Assembly (NCBI GenBank): GCA_045636425.1
Contig: JAZTXM010000003.1
Coordinates: 1 to 64,000 of the forward strand
Reading direction: 5' to 3'
DNA: 64,000 nucleotides
Source: UMGS1883 sp045636425
Lineage (GTDB): Bacteria; Bacillota; Clostridia; UMGS1883
Notes under the pieces: model-generated
What the model saw: only the letters and a program-made list of their open reading frames with translations
Told to the model about the DNA's origin: nothing
Database searches by the model: none
Part shown: piece by piece, positions 16,811-25,344 of the stretch
Numbering within the stretch: position 1 is the stretch's first letter
Layout of the letters: each line of letters begins with the position of its first letter
Program-made: the position numbers and the translations under genes

Positions 16811-16854
16811 AAGTATGAAACTGTAGTAAAGAAATTTACTACAGTTTCATACTT
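16811..16854 (+). other. 20-bp perfect hairpin just before the argH RBS
   Basis: Arms 16811-16830 and 16835-16854 are perfectly complementary around a GAAA tetraloop. No T tract follows, and the argH SD (GGAGG) comes 11 bases later. This suggests an mRNA 5' processing, stability or attenuation element rather than a simple terminator. Confidence 0.6.
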
Positions 16855-16876
16855 AACAGACAATGGAGGTAAAAAT

Positions 16877-18247
16877 ATGGACAAGATGTGGGCAGGGCGT
16901 TTTTCAAAAGCCCTGGATAAAGAAGCTGATGATTTTAATTCATCCATACATTTTGACTGCAAAATGTACAGGCAGGATATAGAGGGCTCTATTGCCCATG
17001 CGACTATGCTTGCCGAATGTAACATTATTTCCAAAAGCGACAGTGAAACAATAATTGCAGGACTTAAAGAAATTCTTGCTGACCTTGAGGGCGGAGCACT
17101 CGGCTTTGACTTTGATGCGGAAGATATACATATGTTTGTGGAGGCCGAGCTTACACGCCGTATTGGAGATGTGGGAAAAAGGCTTCATACCGCAAGAAGC
17201 CGTAACGACCAGGTGGCCTTAGATATCCGCCTTTACATGCGTGACGAGGCAAATGAGGTTATTTCCCTTATCCGGAAGCTTCTTGGTGCTATTCTTCTTC
17301 AGGCAGAAGCTAACAAGGAAACAATTCTCCCCGGCTACACGCATCTTCAGCGTGCACAGCCCATTATGTTTGCACATCATCTTTGTGCATATGCAATGAT
17401 GTTTATCCGCGATATCGGAAGAATCGAGGACGCACTTAAGAGAATGAACCTCTCCCCCTTAGGCTCATGTGCCCTTGCGGGAACAACCTATGAAACAAAC
17501 CGCGAAAGGACGGCAGAGCTTCTTGGCTTTGACGGAATTACCTTAAACAGCATCGACGGCGTTTCCGACCGTGACTTCTGCGTTGAGCTGATGAGTGCAT
17601 TCGCACTTGTGATGACGCATCTTTCAAGATTCTCCGAGGAGGTTATTCTCTGGTCATCATGGGAATTCAAATTCGTGGAGCTTGACGATTCCTATACAAC
17701 AGGCTCCTCCATTATGCCCCAGAAGAAGAATCCCGATATGGCAGAGCTTGTACGCGGTAAGACGGGCAGAGTATATGGCGATTTGATTGCAATGCTGACA
17801 ATACTAAAGGGTATTCCCCTGGCATACAACAAGGATATGCAGGAGGATAAGGAAGCAATCTTTGACAGCGTGGAAACAGTTAAAAAGTGCCTCAGCATTT
17901 TTGCTCCCATGATTGCTACCATGTCTGTGCGTGCGGACAAAATGTACGCCGCAGCAGGTGAAGGCTTTATCAATGCCACAGACCTTGCCGACTATCTTGT
18001 AAAGAAAGGGCAGCCCTTCCGCAGTGCGTATAAGACAGTAGGGCAGATTGTGGGAAAGTGCGTCGCGGAAAAGAAAACTCTTGAAACGCTTACCCTCCCC
18101 GAATATAAGGAATTTGATGAGCTTTTTGAGGAAGATTTATATGCAGAAATCGACCTTAAAAACTGCGTGGAAAAACGTATTTCCGCAGGTGGAACTTCTG
18201 TAGCATCAATTAATACACAGATTGAATATATAAAAAAATTTGTATAA
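16877..18247 (+). CDS. argH: Argininosuccinate lyase
   Basis: Splits argininosuccinate into arginine and fumarate, the last step of the pathway. At 456 residues it is of normal length, with the fumarase-superfamily signature GSSIMPQKKNPD and TARSRNDQVALD near the N-terminus. The ATG at 16877 has GGAGG in front and gives the family-typical MWAGRFSK beginning. The much longer open frame back to 16595 reads through element copy C and is rejected. A strong terminator follows at 18249. Confidence 0.95.
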   Translation: MDKMWAGRFSKALDKEADDFNSSIHFDCKMYRQDIEGSIAHATMLAECNIISKSDSETIIAGLKEILADLEGGALGFDFDAEDIHMFVEAELTRRIGDVGKRLHTARSRNDQVALDIRLYMRDEANEVISLIRKLLGAILLQAEANKETILPGYTHLQRAQPIMFAHHLCAYAMMFIRDIGRIEDALKRMNLSPLGSCALAGTTYETNRERTAELLGFDGITLNSIDGVSDRDFCVELMSAFALVMTHLSRFSEEVILWSSWEFKFVELDDSYTTGSSIMPQKKNPDMAELVRGKTGRVYGDLIAMLTILKGIPLAYNKDMQEDKEAIFDSVETVKKCLSIFAPMIATMSVRADKMYAAAGEGFINATDLADYLVKKGQPFRSAYKTVGQIVGKCVAEKKTLETLTLPEYKEFDELFEEDLYAEIDLKNCVEKRISAGGTSVASINTQIEYIKKFV

Positions 18248-18248
18248 C

Positions 18249-18285
18249 AAAAAATGTCAGGTTTGATTAAACCTGACATTTTTTT
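18249..18285. terminator. Bidirectional terminator after argH
   Basis: Sixteen-base perfect arms (18249-18264 and 18269-18284), with A-rich and T-rich outer ends, surround a GATT loop. It serves argH on the plus strand and the convergent membrane-protein gene on the minus strand. Confidence 0.88.
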
Positions 18286-18288
18286 GTG

Positions 18289-18846
18289 TTACAACACACC
18301 ATCGTATATGTGTTTTCGCTTTTTAAAGTATTTGAAATTTATAATGAACAGCAGAGAATGAACTACAATATGAATTGGAACTATAATATCTATTCCGCCG
18401 ATTGTGCTATATGTGGGTTCGTACACCATATTGATAAAATACATCATATTGGTCGTGATAAAGAGAAAATGGGTAGCATAGGTGAAACGAGGACCTATCT
18501 TTTTATAGGTAAGAAGTCCGTATATTGCCACAATTGAAGCAATCGCTTCAATCACTCCGCCAAAGCCCAAGAAGTTTTCCATAGACTCGATATATGAACC
18601 GAGATACCCGTACTTTCTCATATAATAAGCGGTTTCAAGATTCATCACCTTAATTCCGTCTATTGCCACCCACAGTGCGTCTATGGCAAGAAGAACACAG
18701 AATATCTTTGCCCATAGTGTCGGAAGTGCAGGCTTTGAGAAATAACTCTCCACATTCAGTTCTGCTTCTAAATCTGCATTACACATTGGGCAGGCAGAAA
18801 GATTACTGTTAAAAATCCCTGCACCGCATTTAGGACAAAATCGCAT
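18289..18846 (-). CDS. Zinc-ribbon membrane protein
   Basis: A 185-residue protein that I cannot assign to a function. It opens with a two-CxxC zinc ribbon (FCPKCG...CPMC, residues 3-22), followed by about four hydrophobic segments and a basic tail (KKRKH). The ribbon would face the cytoplasm. The ATG at 18846 is preferred to a TTG two codons upstream because GGGGGA is well spaced from it. It lies directly behind the signal-peptidase-like gene, with its SD just upstream of that gene's stop, so the two are probably one operon. Confidence 0.7.
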   Translation of the reverse strand: MRFCPKCGAGIFNSNLSACPMCNADLEAELNVESYFSKPALPTLWAKIFCVLLAIDALWVAIDGIKVMNLETAYYMRKYGYLGSYIESMENFLGFGGVIEAIASIVAIYGLLTYKKIGPRFTYATHFLFITTNMMYFINMVYEPTYSTIGGIDIIVPIHIVVHSLLFIINFKYFKKRKHIYDGVL

Positions 18847-18848
18847 AA

Positions 18849-19283
18849 TCAATTCCCCCTGATAATTCTTTTCAGTTTTCTTATCACACGACCGGGAAAG
18901 CTTTTAGCTCTTCTCCATTTCAGGCTCTTAACGGTCTTTTCTGCGTATTTTAAGTATTCCCTATCCTCTATAGAAACGTATTTATCCCCCTGATAAAAGC
19001 CCTCAAGAACGCCTACAATATCGCTTTCACGCACATCTTTTTCTAAGGCTATACGATTATCACCGCAAATGATATATCCGTTCTTTTTTACCTTGACAAT
19101 TCTGTGCATTGTGTAATGCCCCTGCTTTCTGTAGACGGGAATGTCATACTTTTTAAGAGGAAATTTGGGAGGAACTATTACCACCCTATCCCGTCCCTCT
19201 ACAAGCATAGGATTCATACTGTTCCCTTTGGTGAGGGTTACATATATTCCGTTCTGTTTTAAGCTTTCTTCAAGTCCTATCAT
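18849..19283 (-). CDS. S24/S26-type signal-peptidase-like protein
   Basis: A 144-residue protein with the S26 core: TKGNSMNPML carries the putative catalytic serine (S22), followed by a beta-rich region with MHRIVKVKKNGYIICGDN. The HRI motif suggests a Ser/His arrangement as in SipW/Sec11 relatives, instead of the Ser/Lys dyad. No transmembrane anchor is visible, unlike true signal peptidases, so the substrate is unknown. The start is an ATG right after the amidohydrolase stop, with GGAG upstream. It probably forms an operon with both neighbours. Confidence 0.68.
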   Translation of the reverse strand: MIGLEESLKQNGIYVTLTKGNSMNPMLVEGRDRVVIVPPKFPLKKYDIPVYRKQGHYTMHRIVKVKKNGYIICGDNRIALEKDVRESDIVGVLEGFYQGDKYVSIEDREYLKYAEKTVKSLKWRRAKSFPGRVIRKLKRIIRGN

Positions 19284-20066
19284 TTATTCCAACTCCAATA
19301 ACTTTGCAGCATTAGTATAGAATATTTTCTCTTTTTCTTCTTCTGTTAGGTCAAGTGCTTCAATTCTGTCCGCTTCCGCCCTGAGAGAAACAGCAGGGTA
19401 ATCTGTGCCAAAAAGCACCTTATCAGCACCGTGTGCACGAATAAGCTCCACCATTTTCTCAGGAGATACCTCCCACATAGTGCTGGAGGTGTCAAACCAC
19501 ACATTTTTTCCCACAAGGCTTTTTGCATCGGTATCCCACACGCTGTAGCCGCCCATATGTGCCGCCACAAATTTGTGTTTGGGGAAAATATCCAGTACTC
19601 TTGAAAGGCGGACAGGATTTGAAAAATCCAAATTCTTATCCCCCACGTGGAGGACTATGGGATAATCCTCCCCTATCTGTTCATACATATAGAGTGCTTT
19701 ATCATCGTCAATATTAAACTGCTGAAAATCGGGGTGGAATTTAAACCCACGAAGCCCGTGGTTTTTTATACGCTGAATTTCATATGCTACATCTTCAAAA
19801 TCAGGATGCACACTGCCGAAAACTATAAATCTTTCATCTCTTAAATCAAAGAGAAAGTCATTATTTATCGTTACCTGGGTAGGCTTTGTGGGGGTGGAAA
19901 AAATAACGGCTTTGTAAAATCCCGATCTATCCATTTCCGCTTTCATATCGGTAAATGTCCCCAAACATTCCCATGGCATACCATAGTGTTTTTCAAGGTT
20001 TGCTATTGCAAGATGTGCAATCTTGGGGTTAAATATATGTGCATGAAAATCAATTATTTTTCTCAT
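19284..20066 (-). CDS. Amidohydrolase-family metal-dependent hydrolase
   Basis: A 260-residue TIM-barrel hydrolase of the Amidohydro_2 type. Metal-binding motifs are DFHAHIF at the N-terminus, HVGDKN, AHMGG and FGTDYP near the C-terminus. The substrate cannot be predicted; relatives decarboxylate or hydrolyse small carboxylic acids. The ATG at 20066 starts right at the beta-1 HAH motif, and a further 14 codons upstream overlap a hairpin and look non-coding. Confidence 0.78.
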   Translation of the reverse strand: MRKIIDFHAHIFNPKIAHLAIANLEKHYGMPWECLGTFTDMKAEMDRSGFYKAVIFSTPTKPTQVTINNDFLFDLRDERFIVFGSVHPDFEDVAYEIQRIKNHGLRGFKFHPDFQQFNIDDDKALYMYEQIGEDYPIVLHVGDKNLDFSNPVRLSRVLDIFPKHKFVAAHMGGYSVWDTDAKSLVGKNVWFDTSSTMWEVSPEKMVELIRAHGADKVLFGTDYPAVSLRAEADRIEALDLTEEEKEKIFYTNAAKLLELE

Positions 20067-20086
20067 CTTAAAACTTCTTTCTAAAA

Positions 20087-20119
20087 ATATTGTTGCAGCG
20101 AAATTCACTGCAACAATAT
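20087..20119 (-). terminator. Hairpin terminator after the HIT gene
   Basis: Twelve-base arms (20087-20098 and 20108-20119) are perfectly complementary. On the minus strand the stem is followed by a run of T residues. It separates the HIT gene from the downstream amidohydrolase gene. Confidence 0.65.
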
Positions 20120-20128
20120 AAATCTACT

Positions 20129-20470
20129 TTAGCCGGGGGGCCACTGGAGGCTTCTTCCGCCGAGCATATGGAAATGAAGATGCTTCACTGTCTGTCCGCC
20201 GTCCTCACCGCAGTTATTCACGATGCGGTAGCCGCCCTCTGCAATACCTTCTTCCTTTGCGATCCTTGCCGCAACGGCGAATATATGACCTACTACTGAA
20301 GCATTTTCCTCAGTAAGCTCATTTGCCGATGTAATATGCTCTTTGGGAATAATGAGAATATGCACGGGTGCCTGAGGCTCAATATCACGGAATGCGTATA
20401 CTTTATCGTCTTCATACACCTTGCTTGAGGGAATTTCCCCATTTATTATTTTACAAAATAAGCAATCCAT
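20129..20470 (-). CDS. HIT-family nucleotide hydrolase
   Basis: A 113-residue histidine-triad protein of the HinT branch. It begins CLFCKIINGEIPSSKVYEDD and has the triad HLHFHML near residues 98-104. Such enzymes hydrolyse AMP-lysine-type or adenosine phosphoramidate bonds. It follows alaS on the same strand, 12 bases after the alaS stop, so co-transcription is likely. Confidence 0.9.
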   Translation of the reverse strand: MDCLFCKIINGEIPSSKVYEDDKVYAFRDIEPQAPVHILIIPKEHITSANELTEENASVVGHIFAVAARIAKEEGIAEGGYRIVNNCGEDGGQTVKHLHFHMLGGRSLQWPPG

Positions 20471-20482
20471 AATTACACTTCC

Positions 20483-23110
20483 TTATGCGATAATCTCGGA
20501 AACCTTTGCAAGTGCTTCGGCAATTTTTCCTGCGTCCTTACCGCCGCCCTGTGCACTGTCGGGCTTACCGCCGCCGCTGCCGCCTGCAACAGCTGTGATT
20601 TCCTTAATTATCTTTCCGCAATGTATGCCTGCCTTAACAGCATCCTGACTTGCCATTGCAACAAAGGAAATCTTTCCTTCTGTTTCTGCACCGAATACGC
20701 AAACGCTCATAGGAGTCTTGTCCTTTATAGCGTCGCCCGTCTTACGGAGAGAATCAACTGTTGCACCGTCAAGCTGAGCTACTACAAGTGTAATATCGCC
20801 GATTTTCTTAGCGTTTGACATAATGTCGCTTGCCTTTGCATTAGCCATCTGCGCAGCTATTTGTTCAAGCTTCTTCTGCTGTTCGCGGTTTTCGTTTACA
20901 ATAGATTCAGCACGGTGAACAAGCTCACCCTCGGTTGTTTTAAGTGCCATAGCTGTATTTGCAATGATAGCGTTCTTTTCTTCAATATAGCGAAGTACTC
21001 CCTCGCCTGTTACAGCTTCGATTCTTCTTACGCCTGCCGCAACGCCGCCCTCGGACAGAATCTTGCAAAGACCTGCCTCTGCAGTATTCTTAAGATGGCA
21101 ACCGCCGCAAAGCTCGATTGAATATCCACCCATATTTACTACGCGGACAGTATCACCATACTTTTCACCAAAGAGTGCCATTGCACCCTCTGCCTTAGCA
21201 TCTGCAATAGACATATTCTTGATTGTAACGGGGTATGCCGCAAGAATTGCCGCATTTACTTTATTTTCAACCTCTTGAAGCTGCTCTTTTGAAACTGCTT
21301 CAAAGTGAGAAAAGTCAAAACGAAGTCTTGATTCGTCAACGTAGCTTCCTGCCTGCTCAATATGGCTGCCCAATACTTCACGAAGGGCTTTTTGCAGAAG
21401 ATGCGTTGTTGAGTGGTTACGTGCTGTAGCCATTCTTTTCTTGGCGTCAATTGTTACATGAACCTTGTCACCCTTATTGGCACTTCCCTCTGTAACGGTT
21501 ACATGGTGAAGAATCTTTCCGTCGCCGAGCTTCTTTGCATCGGTAACGGTCATCTTAAAGCCTTCGCCGGTAATTTCACCATTATCGCCCATCTGACCGC
21601 CGCTTTCGCCGTATACTACAGTCTTATCAAGAATGATAACTGCGTTTTCGCCATCAGAAACACTTTCGGTAACCTGTCCGTCCTTTACGATAACAGTAAT
21701 ATTCGCATCACACTGGGAATTGTCATATCCGATGAATTCTGTTGTGATTTCCTTGCCTAATGTCTGATAAATATCCTCGCTCCATGCCGCTTCATCACCG
21801 ACATTTCTTCCCTCTCTTGAACGGGTTTTCTGCTCAAGAAGAAGGGCATTGAATGCATCGCGGTCAACGCCGAGACCTTTTTCCTGAAGAATTTCTTCTG
21901 TAAGGTCAATGGGGAAGCCGTAAGTATCATTAAGCGTGAAAGCATCATCACCTGAAAGAATCTTTCCACCTGATTTTTCAAGGTCTTGTATCTTTTCTTC
22001 GAGAATTGAGAGACCGCGGTCGATTGTCTGCGCGAAGCTTTCTTCCTCTCTCTTAATAACTCTCTTTATATAATCCTGCTTTTCTTCAAGCTGGGGATAT
22101 GCACCCTTTGACTCACGGATAACCGTATCGGCAATATTATAAAGGAATGTGCCCTCTACACCGAGAAGTCTGCCGTGACGTGCCGCACGCCTTAAAAGTC
22201 TGCGAAGAACGTAGCCTCTGCCCTCGTTTGAGGGGGAAACGCCGTCGCAAACCATAAAGGTTGTGCTTCTGATGTGGTCAGTGATAACACGCAGTGAAAT
22301 ATCTGTCTTTTCGTTTTCGCCGTAATTAACCTTTGCCACCTTGCTGATTTCAAGCATAATGTTGCGGATTGTATCAACCTCAAAAAGGTTATTTACATCC
22401 TGCATGATAACAGCCATTCTTTCAAGACCCATACCTGTATCGATATTGGGATTTGCAAGGCGGTTATATACGCCGTTTTCATCTTTATCAAACTGGGTGA
22501 ATACAAGATTCCAGAATTCTACGAATCTGTCACACTCACAGCCTACCTTACAATCCGGGCTTCCGCAACCGTATTTTTCACCGCGGTCAAAGTAAAGCTC
22601 ACTGCAGGGACCGCAGGGACCCTGACCGATTTCCCAGAAGTTGTCCTCTTTACCCATCTTAGAAATATGGGAGGGGTCTACTCCTACCTCTTTTGTCCAG
22701 ATGTCGATAGCTTCATCGTCTTCCTCGTAAACTGTGATATACACTCTGTCCTCGGGAAGTCCGAGCTCTTTGGTAACAAACTCCCAAGCCCACGCGGTAG
22801 CCTCGTGCTTGAAATAGTCACCAAAAGAGAAGTTACCCAGCATTTCAAAAAACGTACCGTGACGGGCAGTTATACCAACACGCTCAATGTCGGGTGTACG
22901 AATACATTTCTGGCAGGTGGTCACTCTCTTACGGGGAGGAACCTCCTTCCCTGTGAAATAGGGCTTAAGCGGTGCCATACCTGCATTTATAAGAAGGAGA
23001 CTGTTGTCATTCTGCGGAACGAGCGGAAATGACGGCAGTCTTAAATGTCCCTTACTTTCAAAGAATTTTAAATATCTTTCGCGAATTTCATTGAGTCCTA
23101 ATTTTTCCAT
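20483..23110 (-). CDS. alaS: Alanyl-tRNA synthetase
   Basis: Charges tRNA-Ala. The 875-residue enzyme has the full domain set: a class II catalytic core (RERYLKFFESKGH, TARHGTFFEMLGNFSFGDYFK), a tRNA-recognition region, an editing domain with HSTTH and GGCHLKNT metal ligands, and the glycine-rich C-terminal domain (AVAGGSGGGK). The ATG at 23110 is certain: AAAGGAG precedes it and the protein then starts in the family-typical way. The longer reading frame upstream runs through the promoter. No T-box leader is present. Confidence 0.95.
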   Translation of the reverse strand: MEKLGLNEIRERYLKFFESKGHLRLPSFPLVPQNDNSLLLINAGMAPLKPYFTGKEVPPRKRVTTCQKCIRTPDIERVGITARHGTFFEMLGNFSFGDYFKHEATAWAWEFVTKELGLPEDRVYITVYEEDDEAIDIWTKEVGVDPSHISKMGKEDNFWEIGQGPCGPCSELYFDRGEKYGCGSPDCKVGCECDRFVEFWNLVFTQFDKDENGVYNRLANPNIDTGMGLERMAVIMQDVNNLFEVDTIRNIMLEISKVAKVNYGENEKTDISLRVITDHIRSTTFMVCDGVSPSNEGRGYVLRRLLRRAARHGRLLGVEGTFLYNIADTVIRESKGAYPQLEEKQDYIKRVIKREEESFAQTIDRGLSILEEKIQDLEKSGGKILSGDDAFTLNDTYGFPIDLTEEILQEKGLGVDRDAFNALLLEQKTRSREGRNVGDEAAWSEDIYQTLGKEITTEFIGYDNSQCDANITVIVKDGQVTESVSDGENAVIILDKTVVYGESGGQMGDNGEITGEGFKMTVTDAKKLGDGKILHHVTVTEGSANKGDKVHVTIDAKKRMATARNHSTTHLLQKALREVLGSHIEQAGSYVDESRLRFDFSHFEAVSKEQLQEVENKVNAAILAAYPVTIKNMSIADAKAEGAMALFGEKYGDTVRVVNMGGYSIELCGGCHLKNTAEAGLCKILSEGGVAAGVRRIEAVTGEGVLRYIEEKNAIIANTAMALKTTEGELVHRAESIVNENREQQKKLEQIAAQMANAKASDIMSNAKKIGDITLVVAQLDGATVDSLRKTGDAIKDKTPMSVCVFGAETEGKISFVAMASQDAVKAGIHCGKIIKEITAVAGGSGGGKPDSAQGGGKDAGKIAEALAKVSEIIA

Positions 23111-23135
23111 TGTAAACACTCCTTTACAAAATAAC

Positions 23136-23164
23136 ATTATACCTTTTTTTAGGAATGTTGTCAA
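23136..23164 (-). promoter_or_regulatory. Consensus promoter of alaS
   Basis: On the minus strand, TTGACA (23159-23164) and TATAAT (23136-23141) are perfect and 17 bases apart. They lie about 26 bases before the alaS start, leaving no room for a T-box. Confidence 0.85.
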
Positions 23165-23189
23165 CCGAAAAAGACTATTTTTTAGGGTT

Positions 23190-23248
23190 TTAAACGGCAA
23201 AAAAGGACACCCTCGCAATGTTTTTGCCAAGGCGTCTCTTTTGCCGAA
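23190..23248 (-). terminator. Terminator of the D-hydroxyacid dehydrogenase gene
   Basis: Downstream of the dehydrogenase stop on the minus strand, a GACGCCT...GGGTGTC stem is followed by six T residues. The stem includes G-U pairs, so it is of moderate strength. Confidence 0.6.
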
Positions 23249-23255
23249 GTATTTA

Positions 23256-24290
23256 TCAGAAACATTTTCCGTCTTTGCAGTCGTGCGTGTTTCCTCCCCG
23301 ATAGCAAAGTTCGTTGGGACACTGCCCTTTTTCAAAGAAGCCTTCCAGATTTGAAATTGTGGTGTCGGCAATATTTGTAAGTGCTTCCTTTGTCAAAAAC
23401 GCCTGATGTGACGTCACGATGACATTGGGCATGGATATAAGCCGTGCCAAGGTATCATCCTCCACGATATGCCCCGAATAATCCTCGAAGAAAAGCTCTG
23501 ACTCCTCCTCGTACACATCGAGGCACGCCGCCCCGACCTGTCTTGACTTGATGCCGTTTAAAAGGGCTTCCGCATCCACCAGCGCACCGCGGGAGGTATT
23601 TATAATCACTACACCCCTTTTGCATTTTTCAATAGAATTTTCGTCAATGATGTGGTAGGTTTCATCATTAAGCGGACAATGCAGGGAAATTATATCACTG
23701 CTGCTGAAAAGCTCATCGGTGGAAACATATCTGATGTTTTCCCCGTCGGCAAGTCCCTCCGCGGGAAACTTGTCATAGGCAAGAACTTTCATTCCAAATC
23801 CGCGGCAAATGTCAATAAACACTCTGCCGATTTTTCCTGTTCCTATTATTCCCACGGTTTTTCCGTGAAGGTCAAATCCTGTCATTCCCGAAAGGCTGAA
23901 ATTAAAGTCCTTCGTACGGATATACGCCTTATGAATACGCCTGATTGATGTAAGAAGCATTGCCATGGCATGCTCCGCCACCGCATAGGGTGAGTATGCA
24001 GGCACCCTGAGAACATGAATTTTACCGAAAGCATACTTCATATCTACGTTATTAAATCCTGCACAGCGAAGTGCAACCACACCCACGCCCAATTCACACA
24101 GGCGGTCGATTACCTCTTTATTAACAGAATCGTTTACAAATACGCATACTGCATCAAAGCCCTTTGCAAGACCTACAGTATCCTCATTCAGCTTGGTTTC
24201 AAAATATTTTATGGTAATGTCCTTCCCTGCCGAAGCACTTTCAAAAGACTCCTTATCATAGGGTTTTGTGTCAAAAAACGCTATTCTCAT
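23256..24290 (-). CDS. D-2-hydroxyacid dehydrogenase, D-lactate dehydrogenase-like
   Basis: A 344-residue NAD-dependent dehydrogenase closest in pattern to fermentative LdhA, reducing pyruvate to D-lactate. Visible elements are the substrate-binding arginine in ALRCAGFNNVD, the NAD loop GIIGTGKIG, INTSRGALVD and the catalytic histidine in TSHQAF. The C-terminus carries a short extra tail, GGNTHDCKDGKCF, with two cysteines and one histidine that could bind metal or form a disulfide. GGAGGG precedes the ATG. It is a monocistronic unit with its own terminator. Confidence 0.88.
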   Translation of the reverse strand: MRIAFFDTKPYDKESFESASAGKDITIKYFETKLNEDTVGLAKGFDAVCVFVNDSVNKEVIDRLCELGVGVVALRCAGFNNVDMKYAFGKIHVLRVPAYSPYAVAEHAMAMLLTSIRRIHKAYIRTKDFNFSLSGMTGFDLHGKTVGIIGTGKIGRVFIDICRGFGMKVLAYDKFPAEGLADGENIRYVSTDELFSSSDIISLHCPLNDETYHIIDENSIEKCKRGVVIINTSRGALVDAEALLNGIKSRQVGAACLDVYEEESELFFEDYSGHIVEDDTLARLISMPNVIVTSHQAFLTKEALTNIADTTISNLEGFFEKGQCPNELCYRGGNTHDCKDGKCF

Positions 24291-24379
24291 AATATCCCTC
24301 CTACAATGGCTATCCTTATTATGGCTGATTAAATAATATTTATCCGCTGCCCCAATATATCACAGATAATTTTCAATGT

Positions 24380-24416
24380 CAATAATGGAAAAAAACAGTG
24401 GATTTTTCCATTATTG
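24380..24416. other. 14-bp perfect inverted repeat upstream of uppP
   Basis: CAATAATGGAAAAA (24380-24393) and its complement (24403-24416) flank a 9-base loop, some 50 bases before the uppP start. The right arm has no T tract after it. It overlaps the likely promoter region and may be an operator. Confidence 0.5.
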
Positions 24417-24468
24417 TATGATAAAATAGTAGTGTTATTTTAGATATTTTATTTTAGGAGGGCTTAGC

Positions 24469-25302
24469 GTGTCTTGGTTAGAAGCATTTATACTTGGACT
24501 TATTCAGGGGATAAGCGAATTTCTGCCTATCTCATCATCGGGGCATCTGTCGATTGCAGGGCGTCTTATGGGTATGGATCCTGAGGCGGATAGTCTTTTA
24601 TCCTTTAACATACTTTTGCACGTGGCAACGCTTGCGGCGGTATTTATTGTCTACCGCAAAGATATTTGGGAAATGATAAAAGCATTTTTCTCCATGTGCG
24701 GTGACCTTTTCACGGGAAAGGGCTTAAAGCTTAAGGAATATACATACCGCCGTCTTATAGTAATGCTCATTATTGCTACAATTCCTGCAACAGTGGCGGC
24801 ATTTTTATTCGGTGATATTATTGAAAACCCTGCCCTGTGGCAGATTGGTACATTCCTTATTATAACGGCTGTGCTTCTGTTTGTCAGTGAAAAGCTTGCG
24901 GGTGGAAAAACACCGCTTGATTCCATGAGCTATAAACAAGCTCTCGGTACAGGTTGCTTCCAGGCACTGGGAACTCTCCCCGGAATCAGCCGAAGCGGAA
25001 GCACCATTGTGGGTGGACTTTTCTGTAATCTTGACAAAAAGACAGCGGTAAGATTCTCCTTCCTGATGTCAATCCCGGCAATTTTGGGAGCACTGCTTCT
25101 TGATATAAAGGATATGATGAGCATAGAGACAGCTCTTCCCGGTATACTCCCCGTCTTAGTAGGTATGATAACTGCCGCAGTAAGCGGATACCTGGCAATC
25201 AAGTTTCTTCTGCGTCTGGTTGAAAAGAGTAAGCTCAGCTATTTCTCCTACTACTGCATAGTGGCAGGTATTTTCGCAATAGTGCTGAATTTCACTATCT
25301 AA
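24469..25302 (+). CDS. uppP: Undecaprenyl-diphosphatase
   Basis: Recycles the lipid carrier for cell-wall synthesis by removing a phosphate from undecaprenyl diphosphate. It is a 277-residue polytopic membrane protein with both BacA signatures, GISEFLPISSSGHL near the N-terminus and PGISRSGSTI in the middle. The start codon is GTG at 24469 with AGGAGGG in front. Its last codons (GCTGAATTTCACTATCT) are repeated once directly after the stop with a 19-base period, a small local duplication. Confidence 0.94.
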   Translation: MSWLEAFILGLIQGISEFLPISSSGHLSIAGRLMGMDPEADSLLSFNILLHVATLAAVFIVYRKDIWEMIKAFFSMCGDLFTGKGLKLKEYTYRRLIVMLIIATIPATVAAFLFGDIIENPALWQIGTFLIITAVLLFVSEKLAGGKTPLDSMSYKQALGTGCFQALGTLPGISRSGSTIVGGLFCNLDKKTAVRFSFLMSIPAILGALLLDIKDMMSIETALPGILPVLVGMITAAVSGYLAIKFLLRLVEKSKLSYFSYYCIVAGIFAIVLNFTI

Positions 25303-25319
25303 GCTGAATTTCACTATCT
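25284..25319. repeat. 17-bp tandem duplication across the uppP stop
   Basis: GCTGAATTTCACTATCT occurs at 25284-25300 and again at 25303-25319. The first copy encodes the end of UppP; the second is non-coding and precedes the ftsK ribosome binding site. This fits replication slippage. Confidence 0.9.
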
Positions 25320-25344
25320 GATTTGAATCGGAAAGGATATTAAA

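Noticed and set aside
16595..16876. N-terminal extension of argH by 94 codons
   Set aside because: It reads through structured element copy C and the 20-bp hairpin; the family-typical start and the GGAGG are at 16877.
23111..23255. T-box leader upstream of alaS (and, likewise, of tyrS at 40493-40609)
   Set aside because: Only short leaders follow the promoters and no T-box sequence or specifier structure is seen.
23111..23371. N-terminal extension of alaS by 87 codons
   Set aside because: It covers the consensus promoter and the SD, and AlaRS proteins normally begin at the chosen ATG.
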